Source: Apoderus coryli (taxonomy: Eukaryota > Arthropoda > Insecta > Coleoptera > Attelabidae). Taken from it: 64,000 bases of DNA. The notes beneath the pieces were generated by a model. That model was not told the origin of the DNA. It did no database searches and saw only the letters and a list, made by a program, of their open reading frames with translations. The position numbers and the translations under genes are program-made. The stretch covers positions 6,138,001-6,202,000 of the forward strand of contig OU452211.1 of the NCBI GenBank assembly GCA_911728435.2, given 5' to 3'. Positions 43,941 to 55,927 of this stretch are shown one piece after another (positions within the stretch are counted from its first letter, which is position 1; the number at the start of each line of letters is the position of its first letter).

Positions 43941-44075
43941 TTGTTAATTTGTGATCATTGTTGGAAAACCTGTAGTAAATATAGGTTAGATGAAATTAAG
44001 TCATGGAAGTCTATACTACATAAATTTGAGAAAAATGGCCATTTTACACACAGCCCAGAGGAATTTGATTGGTAA
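43941..44075 (+). pseudogene. possible isolated exon with GTAAGT donor
   Basis: An open stretch reading CDHCWKTCSKYRLDEIKSWK, then SILHKFEKNGHFTHSPEEFDW, ends exactly at TTGATTG|GTAAGTACC (44071). Codon content looks protein-like, but I do not recognise the family, no acceptor or neighbouring exon was identified, and it abuts a repeat. Confidence 0.25.
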
Positions 44076-44289
44076 GTACCTAGTGAAAAATAAATTTTTT
44101 AATGTTTCGTGAAGTAATCTATTTTTGAAAACGAGAATTATTATTATTATTATACGAAAATGCTGACGTCGTGGTACCTGGTTGGGAACCTAACTGTACG
44201 AAAATGTTAAGGTGAGCCATATCGATCCCTTGCGTTGTCTCTAATTTTTTCCTAGCCCTGATGATTATAAGTTTATCCAAAGTTAATTT

Positions 44290-44597
44290 AAAATAATATA
44301 AATTTAACGATTCTACCGGGGCTATCCGTTTCCATGCCTCTTTACATTATAAAAGGGAATCTAATGCAGCGTTTTTTGATAAACTTCTCCCTCGTATATA
44401 AGAAATCATGCCTGCCAACGGATACCGACAGTAATAAAAATAACTACAGTGACTGGAAAAAGTATTGGGTTAATCATTAATCGAAAAAAAAAAGAGTTTG
44501 CAAATAAATATATGAATGAAACAAATAATTTTTGGCAATGTGTTATTTCCTCAGATTAATCTAAATATAATCAGATGGACATTATATGGTATGATAC
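44290..44597 (+). repeat. inverted-repeat arm, left
   Basis: Complement of 47990-48345 in order: CTACCGGGGCTATCCGTTTCC, GCCTCTTTACATTAT, CTTCTCCCTCGTATATAAG, GCCTGCCAACGGATACCGAC, CAGTGACTGGAAAAAGTATT and GAGTTTGCAAATAAATATAT. Arms of ~300 bp with gaps, 3.4 kb apart. The mariner-superfamily element lies between. Confidence 0.7.
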
Positions 44598-44606
44598 AAA
44601 TATTTT

Positions 44607-46450
44607 AACAAAAATGAAAAGTAAACTGAATTTGCAACAAAAAAGTCAATCAATCAAAATCTTTATTCGTTTCAGAGTTATGGCCAAAAGAATGTTGTTC
44701 ACCAAAATTCGTTGAAAAATCATGTATCTTTAATTTTCCGTGATCAAGAATGCCATGGGAAATAAAGAAATAGGTTTAATAGTATATTACATAACATGTG
44801 CTGTAAATGATTTTGACTTTGCCCACGAGCAGCGAAGCGGCGAGTGAAGCAATAGTCTCGAGCATGGACTATGTACTATACTTTTTCTACGACTTTGCAG
44901 AATCAGAATCCATTTCAGAATTAAAATTTAAGCAGAAATACACAGAAGAAAAGGTAATTATGACATTTAAATATTTGATTTATTTGACATTTGTGTTTGA
45001 CATAATTCCATAATAAAAAATAAAAATCCCTAAAGTGTTATGTAATATTCATTAGGTAACACTTTGGTGATCATTACGTAACACTTATGTAAGATTGAAT
45101 TTACATGTCACGTTAACAGTTTTGCAATAGACGGCTTAACAAAACAGGAGTAGAAAAACTTCATTTAACTGATAGTTTAACAAATAAAAATAATAAAAAA
45201 TACATTAAAATTACCAAAATCCAGAGCTTTCATAAAATTTGTTAAAAGAGGTTGATCTAGATACCCATGAAACAAAATTGGCAAGTTTCCATGCGTGGAG
45301 ACAAATAAATAAACGCGAATATGCTGCTAAATACCCTGACCGAAGACACCATACCAGAAAAGTGTTCCGTCGGTTAGCAGTCCGTTTATGAGAAACGGGA
45401 AGTGTAAGAGTTGATCCAGTCCCGCTCAGCAGACGTTCAGTTAGCAGTGAAGATAATATTATAACCGTTCTTGGGTATGTGGAAGCGACATTTCCTCAGA
45501 CTTAGGAATAAATCGCACTTCAGCGTATTGGATTTTAAAATCTTTTAAACTGCATCCTTACATCAGGCACTTTCAGATGCCGATATTGCCAAGAAGCGCC
45601 TAGACTTTTGTTATTGGCTGAGAGATATGTGCACGGATGAAGCCAGTTTTTTGTAGTTGTGGTAGTGTTCATTTACACAATACGAATTCTTGGTCACAAA
45701 CAAATCCTCATTGGATGCCGGAAGTTGACCATCAAAGTAGATGGAGTGTAAACGTGTGGTGTGGAATCGTAGACGGCAGAGTTATTGGATCATTTATAAT
45801 TGATGGCCATCTGAATGGAGAATCGTATCTCAATTTTTTAAGAACTAAGTTGCAAATCCTTTTAGAAGACGTTCACTCAACGTACGGATGTCCATGTGGT
45901 ATCAGCACGATGGATGCCCAACCCATTTTTTTAAACAGGTGCGCAATTTGTTAAATGTTGTTTATCCAAATCCCGGACTTGACAGTGTTACATTTTTACT
46001 TGTGGGGAAGGATAAAAACATGGTTTACCAAACACCACCAACTACTCGAGAAAACATGATTGAGCGAATTCAAAATGCAGTGGCGTCGCTTCCACGAGCT
46101 GAAATGGGGGCGGCGGTTGCTGAATGTAGCAATAAGTAGTTGCATTTTGCAAAGTGGGAGTCATTTTGAACATTTATGAAAGTTCTGTTGGTAGTTATAA
46201 TGTTGTTGTTTTTGTTTTGTTATTATTAGTGTTATTGTTAATTTTTGTTATTTTCATTGGTTATCCATTGTTATTTCTTTATTTCCCATGGCATTCTTGA
46301 TCACGGAAAATTAAAGATACATGATTTTTCAACGAATTTTGGTGAACAACATTATTTTGGCCATAACTCTGAAACGAATAAAGATTTTGATGTGCGGTTT
46401 TAGACTTTTTTAATGGAAATTCAATTTATTTTTCATTCCATTTAAGTTTT
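44607..46450 (+). mobile_element. mariner-superfamily element with ~150-bp TIRs
   Basis: Left 44618-44768 and right 46268-46440 are inverted copies: ATCAAAATCTTTATTCGTTT, CAGAGTTATGGCCAAAA, AATTCGTTGAAAAATCATGT and TGCCATGGGAAATAAAGAAA. The outer ends diverge, so the exact tips and TSD are uncertain. It encloses the broken transposase below. Confidence 0.8.
45243..46200 (+). pseudogene. mariner-superfamily transposase (DUF4817 group), broken
   Basis: Nearly full-length but frameshifted. REYAAKYPDRRHHTRKVFRR, then an in-frame stop, ETGSV, SEDNIITVLGYVEATF (second HTH), SYWILKSFK-like text, DEASF (first catalytic Asp region, about 45637), NPHWMPEVDHQSRWSVNVWC, then GIVDGRVIGSFIIDGHLNG. A shift near 45890 leads to MWYQHDGCPTHFFKQVRNLL (second Asp), then PDLTVLHFYLWG in another frame (third acidic site, here altered). 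MVYQTPPTTRENMIERI and SLPRAEMGAAV follow. The W-C-G-I and QHDGxPxHF signatures define this common insect group. At least four breaks, so inactive. Confidence 0.85.
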
Positions 46451-47980
46451 TAAAGAAAAAGCAAAAAAACCTTAGGCGTTGCAAATAGCGCCATCTAGCG
46501 GAGCCCCAAAAAACAATTATGATTTGGAATATTTTTTTTCTTCATCAGCAAGGCTTCAGTTCTTAAACAAAAATTAGATTGATAAATTCGGTTAAGCCAA
46601 ACCAAAGTTATAGACATTATCATAGGGAAAATTTCGTCCTTCCCTGCTGCCTTTATTTTAAGCCGCACAATAAAAAGTGATACACCAAAAAGATGCCGAA
46701 TCTCAGTAGCATTACTGTGGTAGTATTTTTTTTCTAACTTATATTGCTAAATTTTCAATAAAAATGCATTTTTCGCATTACTGTATCTATTACACCCCCT
46801 AGCGGTATAGTTAGGAACTAAAAAATAATTTCCAGCGATTTCCCTTTGTCAATTTTCCTAAAAGAATTTTTTCCCCATTGTCCTACGACTATTATTTCCT
46901 GAGATATGCTACCTGTCCACCCTTAATGGAATACCCGGTACAATCCGGTCCTTTTACATTTATGGTAGGCATTCTTGGGTTTTATGATGGGCAATATCGG
47001 AATACAACTTAGTCAAAACCATTTGTCCTGAATTCCACTATAATAAATTCGAGCATCGGAGCAACTTTAATGTTACAAAATATCGCGTTAATGTTTTTTT
47101 TATTAGGTATCTATAATTACGTAGTTTTTTCGTTGTGTGCACGCGCGCCGCTGTAATTTTGATTCGCCAACAAGTATTTCCAACCATTCTTTTCGACATT
47201 GAAACCGCACGAATGATTTAAACGTCCATCCGGATATTAATCAGAATTTATTCGGACGGAAAGTGATTTATATAAAACGAGAATCGGAACCTTATTTCCC
47301 GGCCGTACTGTGATGGGGCCCCACTGCCATTCCCATTCATACAGATAGAGATATATTCCACATATTGTACGCGAGTGGGAGAGAGTAACCATTTCAGACA
47401 AAGATAGTTACGTTTTGTAAGTCTGCAGACATACAGTTTAAGATGACTCTCCTGGATTGTTCGACAATCAATTTTGGGAACGTTTTAGTTTTTGTCCGAA
47501 GGAAATTTGCAGTAGGGACACGTACTTTCGGCCTTGCGTTATTCCTTTTTGCAGGACTGGAATAAGTGTGTCGGCATATGGAAGGGAATTGGAATTGAAA
47601 TTGATTTTTTAGTATGTTTTTTGTTGTAATTATATTGAATAGTTAATGTCGTAATTCGTTTTGGTTGTTATAAAAAAATATACCAGGTCGGGTTTGTAAC
47701 CATAGCTTCCTTGATCTCTAATTTCTCCGCACGCCATTTATAATCAGTGGCGGCTTGTGGTAGTTTAATGTGGTGAAGCATAACATAAAATAAAGTCATA
47801 TACTTAATAGGTAGCTAAAATTAATAGGAATATCCCTACTAAGTCACCTGCATAAAATATAGGTTATGTTTATAAGTAGGTACCTCGCCTATGTATTGTT
47901 TTCTTTAAAAAGTGTAATTAGTATCTAGAATATATTTACCTACTTCATAATAATACTAAATAAAACACATTTTATGAAAC
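46451..47980. other. non-coding between inverted arms
   Basis: No gene recognised. 47100-47480 is less AT-rich (GCACGCGCGCCGCTG at 47140, GATGGGGCCCCACTGCC at 47312) and may be unique sequence. Confidence 0.4.
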
Positions 47981-47984
47981 TGTC

Positions 47985-48345
47985 AATCAAATTATTATCT
48001 AATTTGATAGATATTCTTTCATTTTATTAATGTACAAAAAACTATTGAACAAATCACGGTTACAATATTCTGCCACCGTGTTTTACTGTCCGACACAAAT
48101 TTTCTTGTTTACATTCCACATTAAGTCTTCGTCTCATATATTTATTTGCAAACTCTTTTTTTTTTCGATTAATCATTAACCCAATTCTTTTTCCAGTCAC
48201 TGTAGTTATTTTTATTACTGTCGGTATGCTTTGGCAGGCATTAATTATTATACGTCTTATATAAGAGGGAGAAATGTATCAATAAATAATGTAAAGAGGC
48301 CTGGAAACGGATAGGCCCGCTAGAATCGTTAAATTTATATATTTC
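47985..48345 (-). repeat. inverted-repeat arm, right
   Basis: Partner of 44290-44597 and also a relative of the MITE at 41560-41879 (TCTGCCACCGTGTTTTACTG). Relative to that MITE it lacks ~85 bp between CTTCG and ATATATTTATT, and its left TIR is missing. Confidence 0.7.
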
Positions 48346-48974
48346 ACATTAACTGTGGAAAAAATATACTTAGTGTCTTGTGTTTACTTTAAATGCATAC
48401 GAGTATATGAATTGAATAAATCTCTAATGAAAAATGCTATCAACCAAAAATTATAACAAGAAACAACCATAAAATAAATTTTAAACTCCATTTTAGTACC
48501 ATTGAATTCCGATAAAACAAGCTGCTAGTGTTGCACAACTGAATGATTTTTTATTTCCAGTTTTTCTCCATAATGGAAATATTTCACAATTTGAAAAGTC
48601 CATAATCCTACTTTATCCGGTCGTAAAAAGCCGCGTGTCAATAAATACCGAGACAGTAAAAAAAGTTTTTGTTTATGTTTATAATATGTGGTTGGGGGAT
48701 TACTAGATAGGGTGAAACGGAAATAGGAGCATGTAAATATATTTCTCAGAGACTTCAACGTACTACGTGGTTTATTTGTTATTTATGAAAAGAGAAATGA
48801 TATGTGTGGGATGCATGGAGTACATCGATTTGTTTGTATTGTCAGCGTAAAAATAAGAGACAGTAACACCACAGCATATTAGTGGGAAAGTTTGAGCTCC
48901 ATGATCTCGATTACAGCTACTGTGCGTATGTACTCAAAACACCACCCTGGCGGTAAAACCACCGTAGATATAAC
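48346..48974. other. non-coding
   Basis: No gene or clear repeat seen. Confidence 0.4.
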
Positions 48975-49252
48975 CACAGATTTAGAAACTCGAGAGGTAT
49001 AACATTATCTGAAATTTCATTCATAATTCACATTTGTTTACAATCAGACATAAGTTGGCAGTTGATATATAAGATAGAAAATGACAGATAGAAAAAATGG
49101 CAACGTTGTACCTGGTTCGTCGATTCGATTTCGTTTTATGTACCAGTGGCGTACGGTTTTAAAGGCATCCTTTATACTTTAATTAGGCGATTGATGTTCA
49201 CTAAAGTGATATAAAGCAATGATAAATTGTAGTTTTTTAAAATAACGTTATT
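48975..49252 (+). repeat. left-end copy of the 27.6-kb TIR element
   Basis: CACAGAT-TAGAAACTCGAGAG, GTTTACAATCAGACATAAGT, GGCAACGTTGTACCTGGTTC and GTACCAGTGGCGTACGGTTT match 27643-27900 at most positions. A short duplicated patch (ATGACAGATAGAAA) is specific to this copy. Homology ends at TAAAATAACGTT. No matching right end was found. Confidence 0.8.
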
Positions 49253-49369
49253 AGCTCTCCATATCATATAATATGTAATATATGTAATATATTCCACTGT
49301 ATTTTTTTTTATCAAAAAGCAATGATTTATCAATATTCAATCAATCGTTATTTCGAAAAAATGTTTAAA

Positions 49370-49862
49370 GAAAAGTTATTTGGTATAATTTGACAGATAA
49401 TATTCTTCTAGATTCTCCAATAACGTTAGATCTCAGTTCTTCTAAATTTATTGGTCTGTTTTTGTAGATGTCATTCTTCCAGTGACCCCCAAAGAAAAAA
49501 ATCACAGGGTGCATTCGATAGCTCATCGAGGACCAATCCATCTTTCTGCAAAAACTTCAATCAAATATTGCCGCACATCACTCCCATAATGAATAGGAGC
49601 ACCGTCCTGCTGTAACCAAATTTCATTAATTCAGCGGACACAGTGGGTAGGTACAATTTCTTCTCTTAGCAAATTTAAATATTTTGCTGTAAGATTGCGA
49701 TCAAGGAAGAATGGCCCAACAACATTACGATCCAACATACCCAACCATACATTAATTTTTTGTGGTCGCTGAGTTCGTCCCTCCATGATCCAGCGTGGAT
49801 TTTTGGAAGAGCAATATCGAAAGTTATCCTTTGTCCATAAATGCTCATCAAATATGGGATTT
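49370..49862 (-). pseudogene. Tc1/mariner-superfamily transposase remnant
   Basis: Minus strand: FDEHLWTKDNFRYCSSKNPR, W, then KINVWVG. After a shift come VVGPFFLDRNL, LLREEIVPTH, WLQQDGAPIHYGSDVRQYLI (second catalytic Asp, about 49600), VFAERWIGP and a PCDFFLWG-like third acidic motif near 49490. It is distinct from the 45-kb copy in sequence. Several stops and shifts; no TIR recognised. Confidence 0.75.
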
Positions 49863-50625
49863 TTGGAATCAGGAAATTCATTAAAAAAATAAAAAGTGTG
49901 ATTTCTAACGCGTTACTGGTATATACGATAATATATGCTGTAAATATTACGCCCAAAAAGTTTGTATTTAACATTTGTTTCTACAGGGTGAAACCACAAC
50001 CACAGTACTTACCTACATATAAAAACAGCAGTTTAGCTGGTATTGCTGCGACCCCACGGCCCGTAAGTTCACGGGCAACACCGGACCTGGCTGACGGATC
50101 GTGGCAACAGTCGAAAAAAATACTTCTATAATGCCCTGAGTTTAATTAAATTATTTAAATTGTATAATTTAATATTTAAGCAAATAATCAATTTCTGTGT
50201 AAACATGATTTTAAAATTTGTAGGGAAATAGATTAAATTATATCCCAAGTCACATATTATACCATCAAAACAGGTCGGTAAATATACGGATAAAATTGTA
50301 AACACGGAATATTATTTATGTGACACTCGATGGAATCTAAAGTTATGGCGATGCCGGTCCAACAGTAGAAATAATAAATTATTACAGGAGTTATATATTA
50401 TGGCTGTGAATAGGCCTGCTATATTAAAGTTTAGTATCCGTCGAATAAAAGCACAAAAGTTCTTTTTAATGAGTTCATGAGTATGATTTTTTGCACTATA
50501 ACAATTAAACTTAATTTATTTATTTATTTCCGGACTAAATCCAGTTATTATACAGTAAGGACCAAAGGTCCCATCCCCCCTCTAACTTCTGAACCGTTTG
50601 GTTATTGTGACGTAATTTGGAACAA
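49863..50625. other. non-coding
   Basis: An ACAGGGTGAAACC tip at 49984 and no recognised gene. Confidence 0.4.
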
Positions 50626-50628
50626 TAC

Positions 50629-51740
50629 TACGAGGGTTGCCTTTTATATTTCAGGAGTAGAGAACAAAAACAAATATTAATCATCGAAAATCACTTTATT
50701 GTTTTTCAAAATATTCCCTAAGAAGATCTATACACTTTTGCATGCGTTTGAACCAATTGTCGAAGCAGTTTTGCCACTCCGATTGAGGTATCTCCAAAAC
50801 ATGCATTCTGAAGCAACCACTTCTTCAGGTGTCGAAAAACGTTGACCTCTCAGTTTGTTTTTACGTACGGGGTCAGGACTATACGGCGGATAACTCAACA
50901 AATCGATGTTTTGGGTGCTCAAAAACGCAGTTGTTTGAGCCGATGTGTGAGAGCTCGCATTGTCGTGGTGAAGAGTGATCCGTCTTCGGCGGTTGGTTTT
51001 CCTGATTTCTTGGAAGACAACTGGCAAACAAATGGTTGTGTACCACTCAGAATTGACTGTTCTGCGTTGTTCTAGTGGTACGGTTGCGACATGTCCAGTT
51101 TTTCCGAAAAAACAGGCGACCAGTTGATTGGAAGTGCTTCGTGCGCGAACAACTTTTGTTGGATTTGGCTCATCTTGAAACACCCATACAGTCGACTGCT
51201 GTTTACTTTCGGGCTCATACGCGTAAATCCACGATTCATCACCTGTCACGATGTCATAGACGTGTTTCGAAGCACCGCGATCGTATATTTTGAGAATTTC
51301 TTTCGACCAATCGACACGAGCCTTTTTTTGAGCGATTGACAATTTTTTTTGACAGTCAAATGTTTATGCTGGTCTCACTAATGCCTAAGGTTGTCTCAAT
51401 CTCTTGATAGGTCACATGACGATCTTGCAATATCAGTTGGCGCAAAGCATCCATGGTTTTCGGAACAACAACTGATCTTGGACGACCTTCACGAAATTCG
51501 TCTTGGAGTGAACTACGACCACGATTGAATTCACCATACCATCGATAAACACTGGTCCTTGATGGAGCTTCATCGCCAAAAATTGAATTAAGTTCATCCA
51601 TGCACTGTTGCCCGTGGAAAGTTGTAAAAAATATTGGCACGAAAATAATTAATAACAATTAAATCGCTGACAACATCGCTGAATATAAGTTCACCAAAAC
51701 AAATGAGTGAAACTCCTATATATTAGCAACAAACCTCACA
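50629..51740 (-). mobile_element. mariner element, ~1.1 kb
   Basis: The left end CGAGGGTTGCCTTTTATATT (preceded by TA) is matched imperfectly by the inverted right end near 51709-51738 (GTTGC-AATATATAGGAGTT on the minus strand). The size is short for mariner (~1.3 kb), consistent with the internal deletions. Confidence 0.65.
50698..51658 (-). pseudogene. mariner (DD34D) transposase, deleted
   Basis: N-terminal HTH block QQCMDELNSIFGDEAPSRTS, VYRWYGEFNRGRSSLQDEF, REGRPRSVVVP and a second HTH ILQDRHVTYQEIETTLGIS. Then a ~25-residue deletion and KKARVDWSKEILKIYD, IVTGDESWIYAYEP (first Asp), STVWVFQDEPNPTKV, VACFFGKTGHVATVPLEQ, ITLHHDNASSHTSAQT (second Asp) and LLSYPPYSPD. Directly after SPD about 12 residues are lost, including the third catalytic Asp, before KNKLRGQRFSTPEE. 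The C-terminal FKRMQKCIDLLREYFEKQ ends at a stop at 50698. The family is ~345 aa. Clearly inactive although its text is well preserved, so a fairly recent death. Confidence 0.9.
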
Positions 51741-54114
51741 TATGCATACTGTATTTGTATTCCTCCTAAAAGGACACAACGTTGATGGGACATTTTTAGT
51801 ATGGTACAAGCATGTTAATGTCCAGAGGCGACGTTTTACGTATTTTGCATTCCAGACATTTATGTGGTTTCGTGTGTATCGACAACTATTAAACACAGGA
51901 GTGGAGTTAACTAGGAATTAGTTAATTTTTGGAGTAGTTGATCAAGCAAAGCTGATAGTAGCCACCCGAGTTATAGGCCATTTTGAAAATTGCCCATAAT
52001 TTTTGTATATCCTAAATTATTAAAATTATGTAAGTAGATTCTTGAGGCACTCTTCTTATTATATTTATCTTCATGGTTGTCAATTCCTTCGGCGGATTTG
52101 TAGAAACCACGTTCTTTATGATTTTCAGTCCGAGCCTTTCTCTTGCATATGCGGTTGTAACAATTTTTCTTTGCAAAGAGCACTAAATAAAAATCATATG
52201 GAATAAATTTATATATTTATCTTATGCCACTCTACTACAAACAATAAAATCGGTGTAACGACGTACCTACTAATTATTCAAAAATAAAGTAACTGTCAGT
52301 GAAAAATACAACAGAAGCACCAAATATTAGTATAATTACAAATCATACAGCAAAGGATTTTGCCACTGTCATTGATGCTTGTGGTAGGCCAGAGGATTAC
52401 CGGCCAAAATTATGACAGCCGATGAAATCAGTCAATCTATCGAAACATGTTCCTCTTTTTACTATTTAACATTTTGATCAACAAAGTTCGTGAAGGTTAC
52501 GTTAATTTTATTGTTTTAATATTCCACTCCAAAGTTAACTATGGAATATTTCTTTAGTTTTTGTTGTAATAAATTACCGAACTTGAAAAAATAAAAAATA
52601 AATTAATAGTAAAGGAAATCTGTAAATGGCATACATTTTAACGAAAACCTTGTTCTGTAATTGCATTTTTGTGTCCAGTTGTAATTGAATATAATTTATT
52701 CTCGAATAAAAAGTAAATTATTCAGTTTCATTCCACCTATGTTCGTGTATGCTTATTTTAGTAATTACATATGCTAACGTAATGTCAGCATTCTTTATTC
52801 GTATTTTAATGTATTAAATTGACCAAGAGCTGGCTGCTGTCGCTGATTTATTTAGAGTGTAAAAAAATATTAAATTGAAATTATAATGATATACTGCTGG
52901 CAATGACTAGGCACAACTGCGACTAGTACTACAGTCCTTGGACGACCACAGGGATTCAAATTTAAAGTTGACGATGTTTCTCTAGACGTTCTCACTGACG
53001 ATTTGACAAAATTTTTACTTGGTTTGTCCTACACACGCTTAATATTAAAATTTCGTGACCGAGTGTTCTTAGTAAACAGTTTTGCAGGAATTTGCCTCTA
53101 AACAAGTCTGCAAGTAAAGTTGAAACTAGGAACTTTTTTTTAAATGGGGTAGGTATACAGGGTTATTCACGCCATACGACACGGAATAGTGTGGCTAAAC
53201 TATTTAATTTCCTAAAAGTTTTATTCATGGGTTCGATAAAAATGATTTATGGCTACATTTTAAAAATATTGTGAATCTATACAGGGTGTCCCAAATATAA
53301 GAAATGAACCCTAGTTGTGTTGTTTTAAATGGAATGTCCTGTATATGAATATATTTTTAGATTCCCCGTTCAAAACAAACCTAACTTTCATTATAGTATA
53401 TCTCACCTAAATCTGACAGTTTTCTAAATATTTTAATTTTAATTTTTTATTTTGGGTTAAGTAAGAGTAGCCTTGGCTAGACTTCGCCCTGCATTCATAT
53501 ATTGTCATATTGTATTGTTTCATTATAGAATTAGATTTTTTTTGTATTTTTGGGCAAATTATATGAGTGCAATAAAGTCGATTTATTATTATTATTATTA
53601 TAAAAACACATAATTTGAATGAAAAATTCACACCTATTCGTTTGTTCTTTTTAAGCCAGTCTGGGCTTATAAATATACCCACTCAACACTTGATACACCA
53701 AATATAAAAAATCCCCAATACTAAATACAGGGTGTCCAATAATATAGGTTATATGAGCGTAAATTTTAATTCTAAATAACTTGTTTATTTCAACTGGAAC
53801 ACCCGATATATGAGGTCAAATATAGATGCACAAAATAAATATCTGTCAAATATTATAATACTTTCCTATGGATAACTCTTGACGTTTTCGTGGAAAATGC
53901 ACATATTCATAATATTAAGCAATTTTTAATTGAGCCTGTTAATTTCATGTAGACCACCCGGTATTTGATGATGATGAAATTAATTATGTATAAATCACTA
54001 TAAGGTTTACACTATAGATATGTAAATTTTTAATTTAAAAGTACGTATTGGTAGTAATAGTGTCACATTAAAAAATAAACTTTTAAGAATATGAAAATCA
54101 ATTTAATGGAAACA
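51741..54114. other. non-coding; one LINE 3' tail
   Basis: No gene recognised. It holds ACAGGGTG tips at 53281 and 53728 and the LINE tail listed separately. Confidence 0.45.
53455..53602 (+). mobile_element. LINE 3'-UTR fragment with TTA microsatellite
   Basis: GGCTAGACTTCGCCCTGCAT, TGTATTTTTGGGCAAATTAT, GCAATAAAGTCGATTTATTATTATT. The same ending style as the LINEs at 20.0 kb (minus strand AATAAAGTCCGTTTATTATT) and 32.2 kb. Only the terminal ~150 bp remain. Confidence 0.6.
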
Positions 54115-55927
54115 AGTAGGGTAGGAGTACCATTTGTGGCCACCTTAAGCTATTGCTGGGTTTTACAGAACAATTCTTTTGACACTCATATAATTATTAT
54201 CCTATATGTGGTGGATATATAATAAGGGTATATTTATTTCGCAGAATAGAATGTTAGAATGATAATCAAAATATGTTTAAATGCAAGATTAATTATTTTT
54301 TGACTTAATTCAATTTTTGCTAGTTGTGGCCAGCATTTGCCATTTATGGCCATTACTTGCGCCGATTGTGGCCATTTAATTCGGATTGAACGCTTGATGA
54401 ATGCAACACTGGCTAAGTAAAAAGTTAAAAAAAAAATATTGTGCCACTGTTGTACCTATTTACCAAGCGATAATAATTATAGAGTTAGATGATAGAGCTG
54501 GTGATGCGGGAATTATAAAAGAAATCGTTTTATTGAAAATAAAAATACATAAAAATTTTATACTAAATAAAACATATACTCTTTGGAAAGGTGTAAATAA
54601 ACATTAAATATCCCAGTCTTTAAATCCGGGTACCATGAATATTCCTCTGGAGTTTATTTGTTTGGGCTCTTCAATTTTCATAACGATGTCATTTAAAGTA
54701 TACCAAAGCAAGTCATTTTTTTCGGGACATTTCCAATTGCCTGAGCTGTTCGCCATTGCACATATTAGTCATTCCGTATCTGCACAATTTTAGCAGGATA
54801 CAATAATTGGTCATCATATCTTAATATGACAAACGATCTGTTAATAAATTCGGCATGTTTTTGGCTTACTTCAGGATGTCTCTTTAAAAATGAGTCAAAC
54901 CACTTTCTCCCAGGAACATTATTGGTGAAGGGAGTCGTGATATTAAATTCTTCTACTAATTTTTGTACGGAATACACGAGTCCTTCTTTGTATATTGGAA
55001 ACCCCTTAGAGGCCATTTCCATTATCCATTCCACAAGTTTTTGTTCAATTTGGGAACCTAGCAAAGATTCGGGTCCAACTCGACGGCACTTGTCTAAAGT
55101 TTTGCCTGACAATCTATTTCTGACTGACGTTCTTGGTACTCTAAACGTTTTGCAGGCTGTTGCAACTGCCATATTTTCTGCCCTTATTGGATGCAAAGCA
55201 GCTTGCATGTTCTTCGGAATATTGGAACAGAATTCTTTTTCTAGGCATCTTGCTGCTGCTGGAAAAGGTAAAGGCCTACATTGAGAAAGACAGATTACCC
55301 GAAAAGTAATTGATTTACAACTTTTAAATCTATAATTAAGTAACACCGAAGATAATTGTATAAAAAAGTCTATAAATGCTCAAAGGGGTTTTAGTTTTAG
55401 TGGTTTTAGAATTCAATCTGAATAAAAGAGTTAGGGAAATGTGGCCACAAGTGTTTTTTAGTGATCCAATTCTGGCCATCTTAGTGGCCACAAATAGAGA
55501 TATTATAAATAAAGCAGATCCAGTTGTGGCCACCCTTATTTTTTATAAAAACAACGCGAACTTTCAAATTACAGACGAAATAAAAAATCTGATCCCTAGT
55601 TTATCAAGTCACTTTTCATATATTCATGTGAAATGTTAGTAATTTGATCAAATTTATTATAAAACACAAATAATTTACTTACACAATCCTTAACAAAACC
55701 GTTAAGAATGAAGCAGGTACAAAACACGTGCGGTTTCAATAGCGTCCAACTCGAAACTGAGCTGGTTCTGACCACTTTATCTAATGGTAGATGGCGCTAG
55801 ATATATGTTTATTTGATTTAGTCATACATAATACAGTACAAGGTTACCAGAACTCTTAATATATGCATTTTTTACCCAAAACGGCCACAAACGGAACAAT
55901 GGCCACAAATGGTACTTCTACCCTACT
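54115..55927 (-). mobile_element. pogo-like element with TIRs and TGTGGCCA arrays
   Basis: TIR of 28 bp: AGTAGGGTAGGAGTACCATT...GTGGCCA at 54115-54142 and its complement at 55900-55927, one mismatch. Element length 1,813 bp. TGTGGCCA (or a one-base variant) recurs near both ends: left at 54135, 54325, 54345 and 54367; right near 55441, 55481, 55492, 55526, 55881 and 55899. These may be transposase binding sites. No target duplication is evident (TA would be expected for pogo). It encodes only the DNA-binding half of a transposase, so it is an internally deleted copy. Confidence 0.75.
54765..55346 (-). pseudogene. pogo/Tigger transposase DNA-binding region
   Basis: 193 codons. A psq-type HTH (NMAVATACKTFRVPRTSVRN, then RLSGKT, about residues 58-85) is followed by a CENP-B/Tc5-type HTH (SQIEQKLVEWIMEMASKGFP, YSVQKLVEEFNI, RKWFDSFLKRHPEVSQKHAE, about residues 97-172). 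The catalytic DDE domain that should follow is missing: the next sequence is ordinary element DNA with stops. The first ~35 residues are not recognisably homologous, so the true start may be internal. The remnant at 4.2-4.9 kb has the complementary C-terminal half. Confidence 0.8.
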
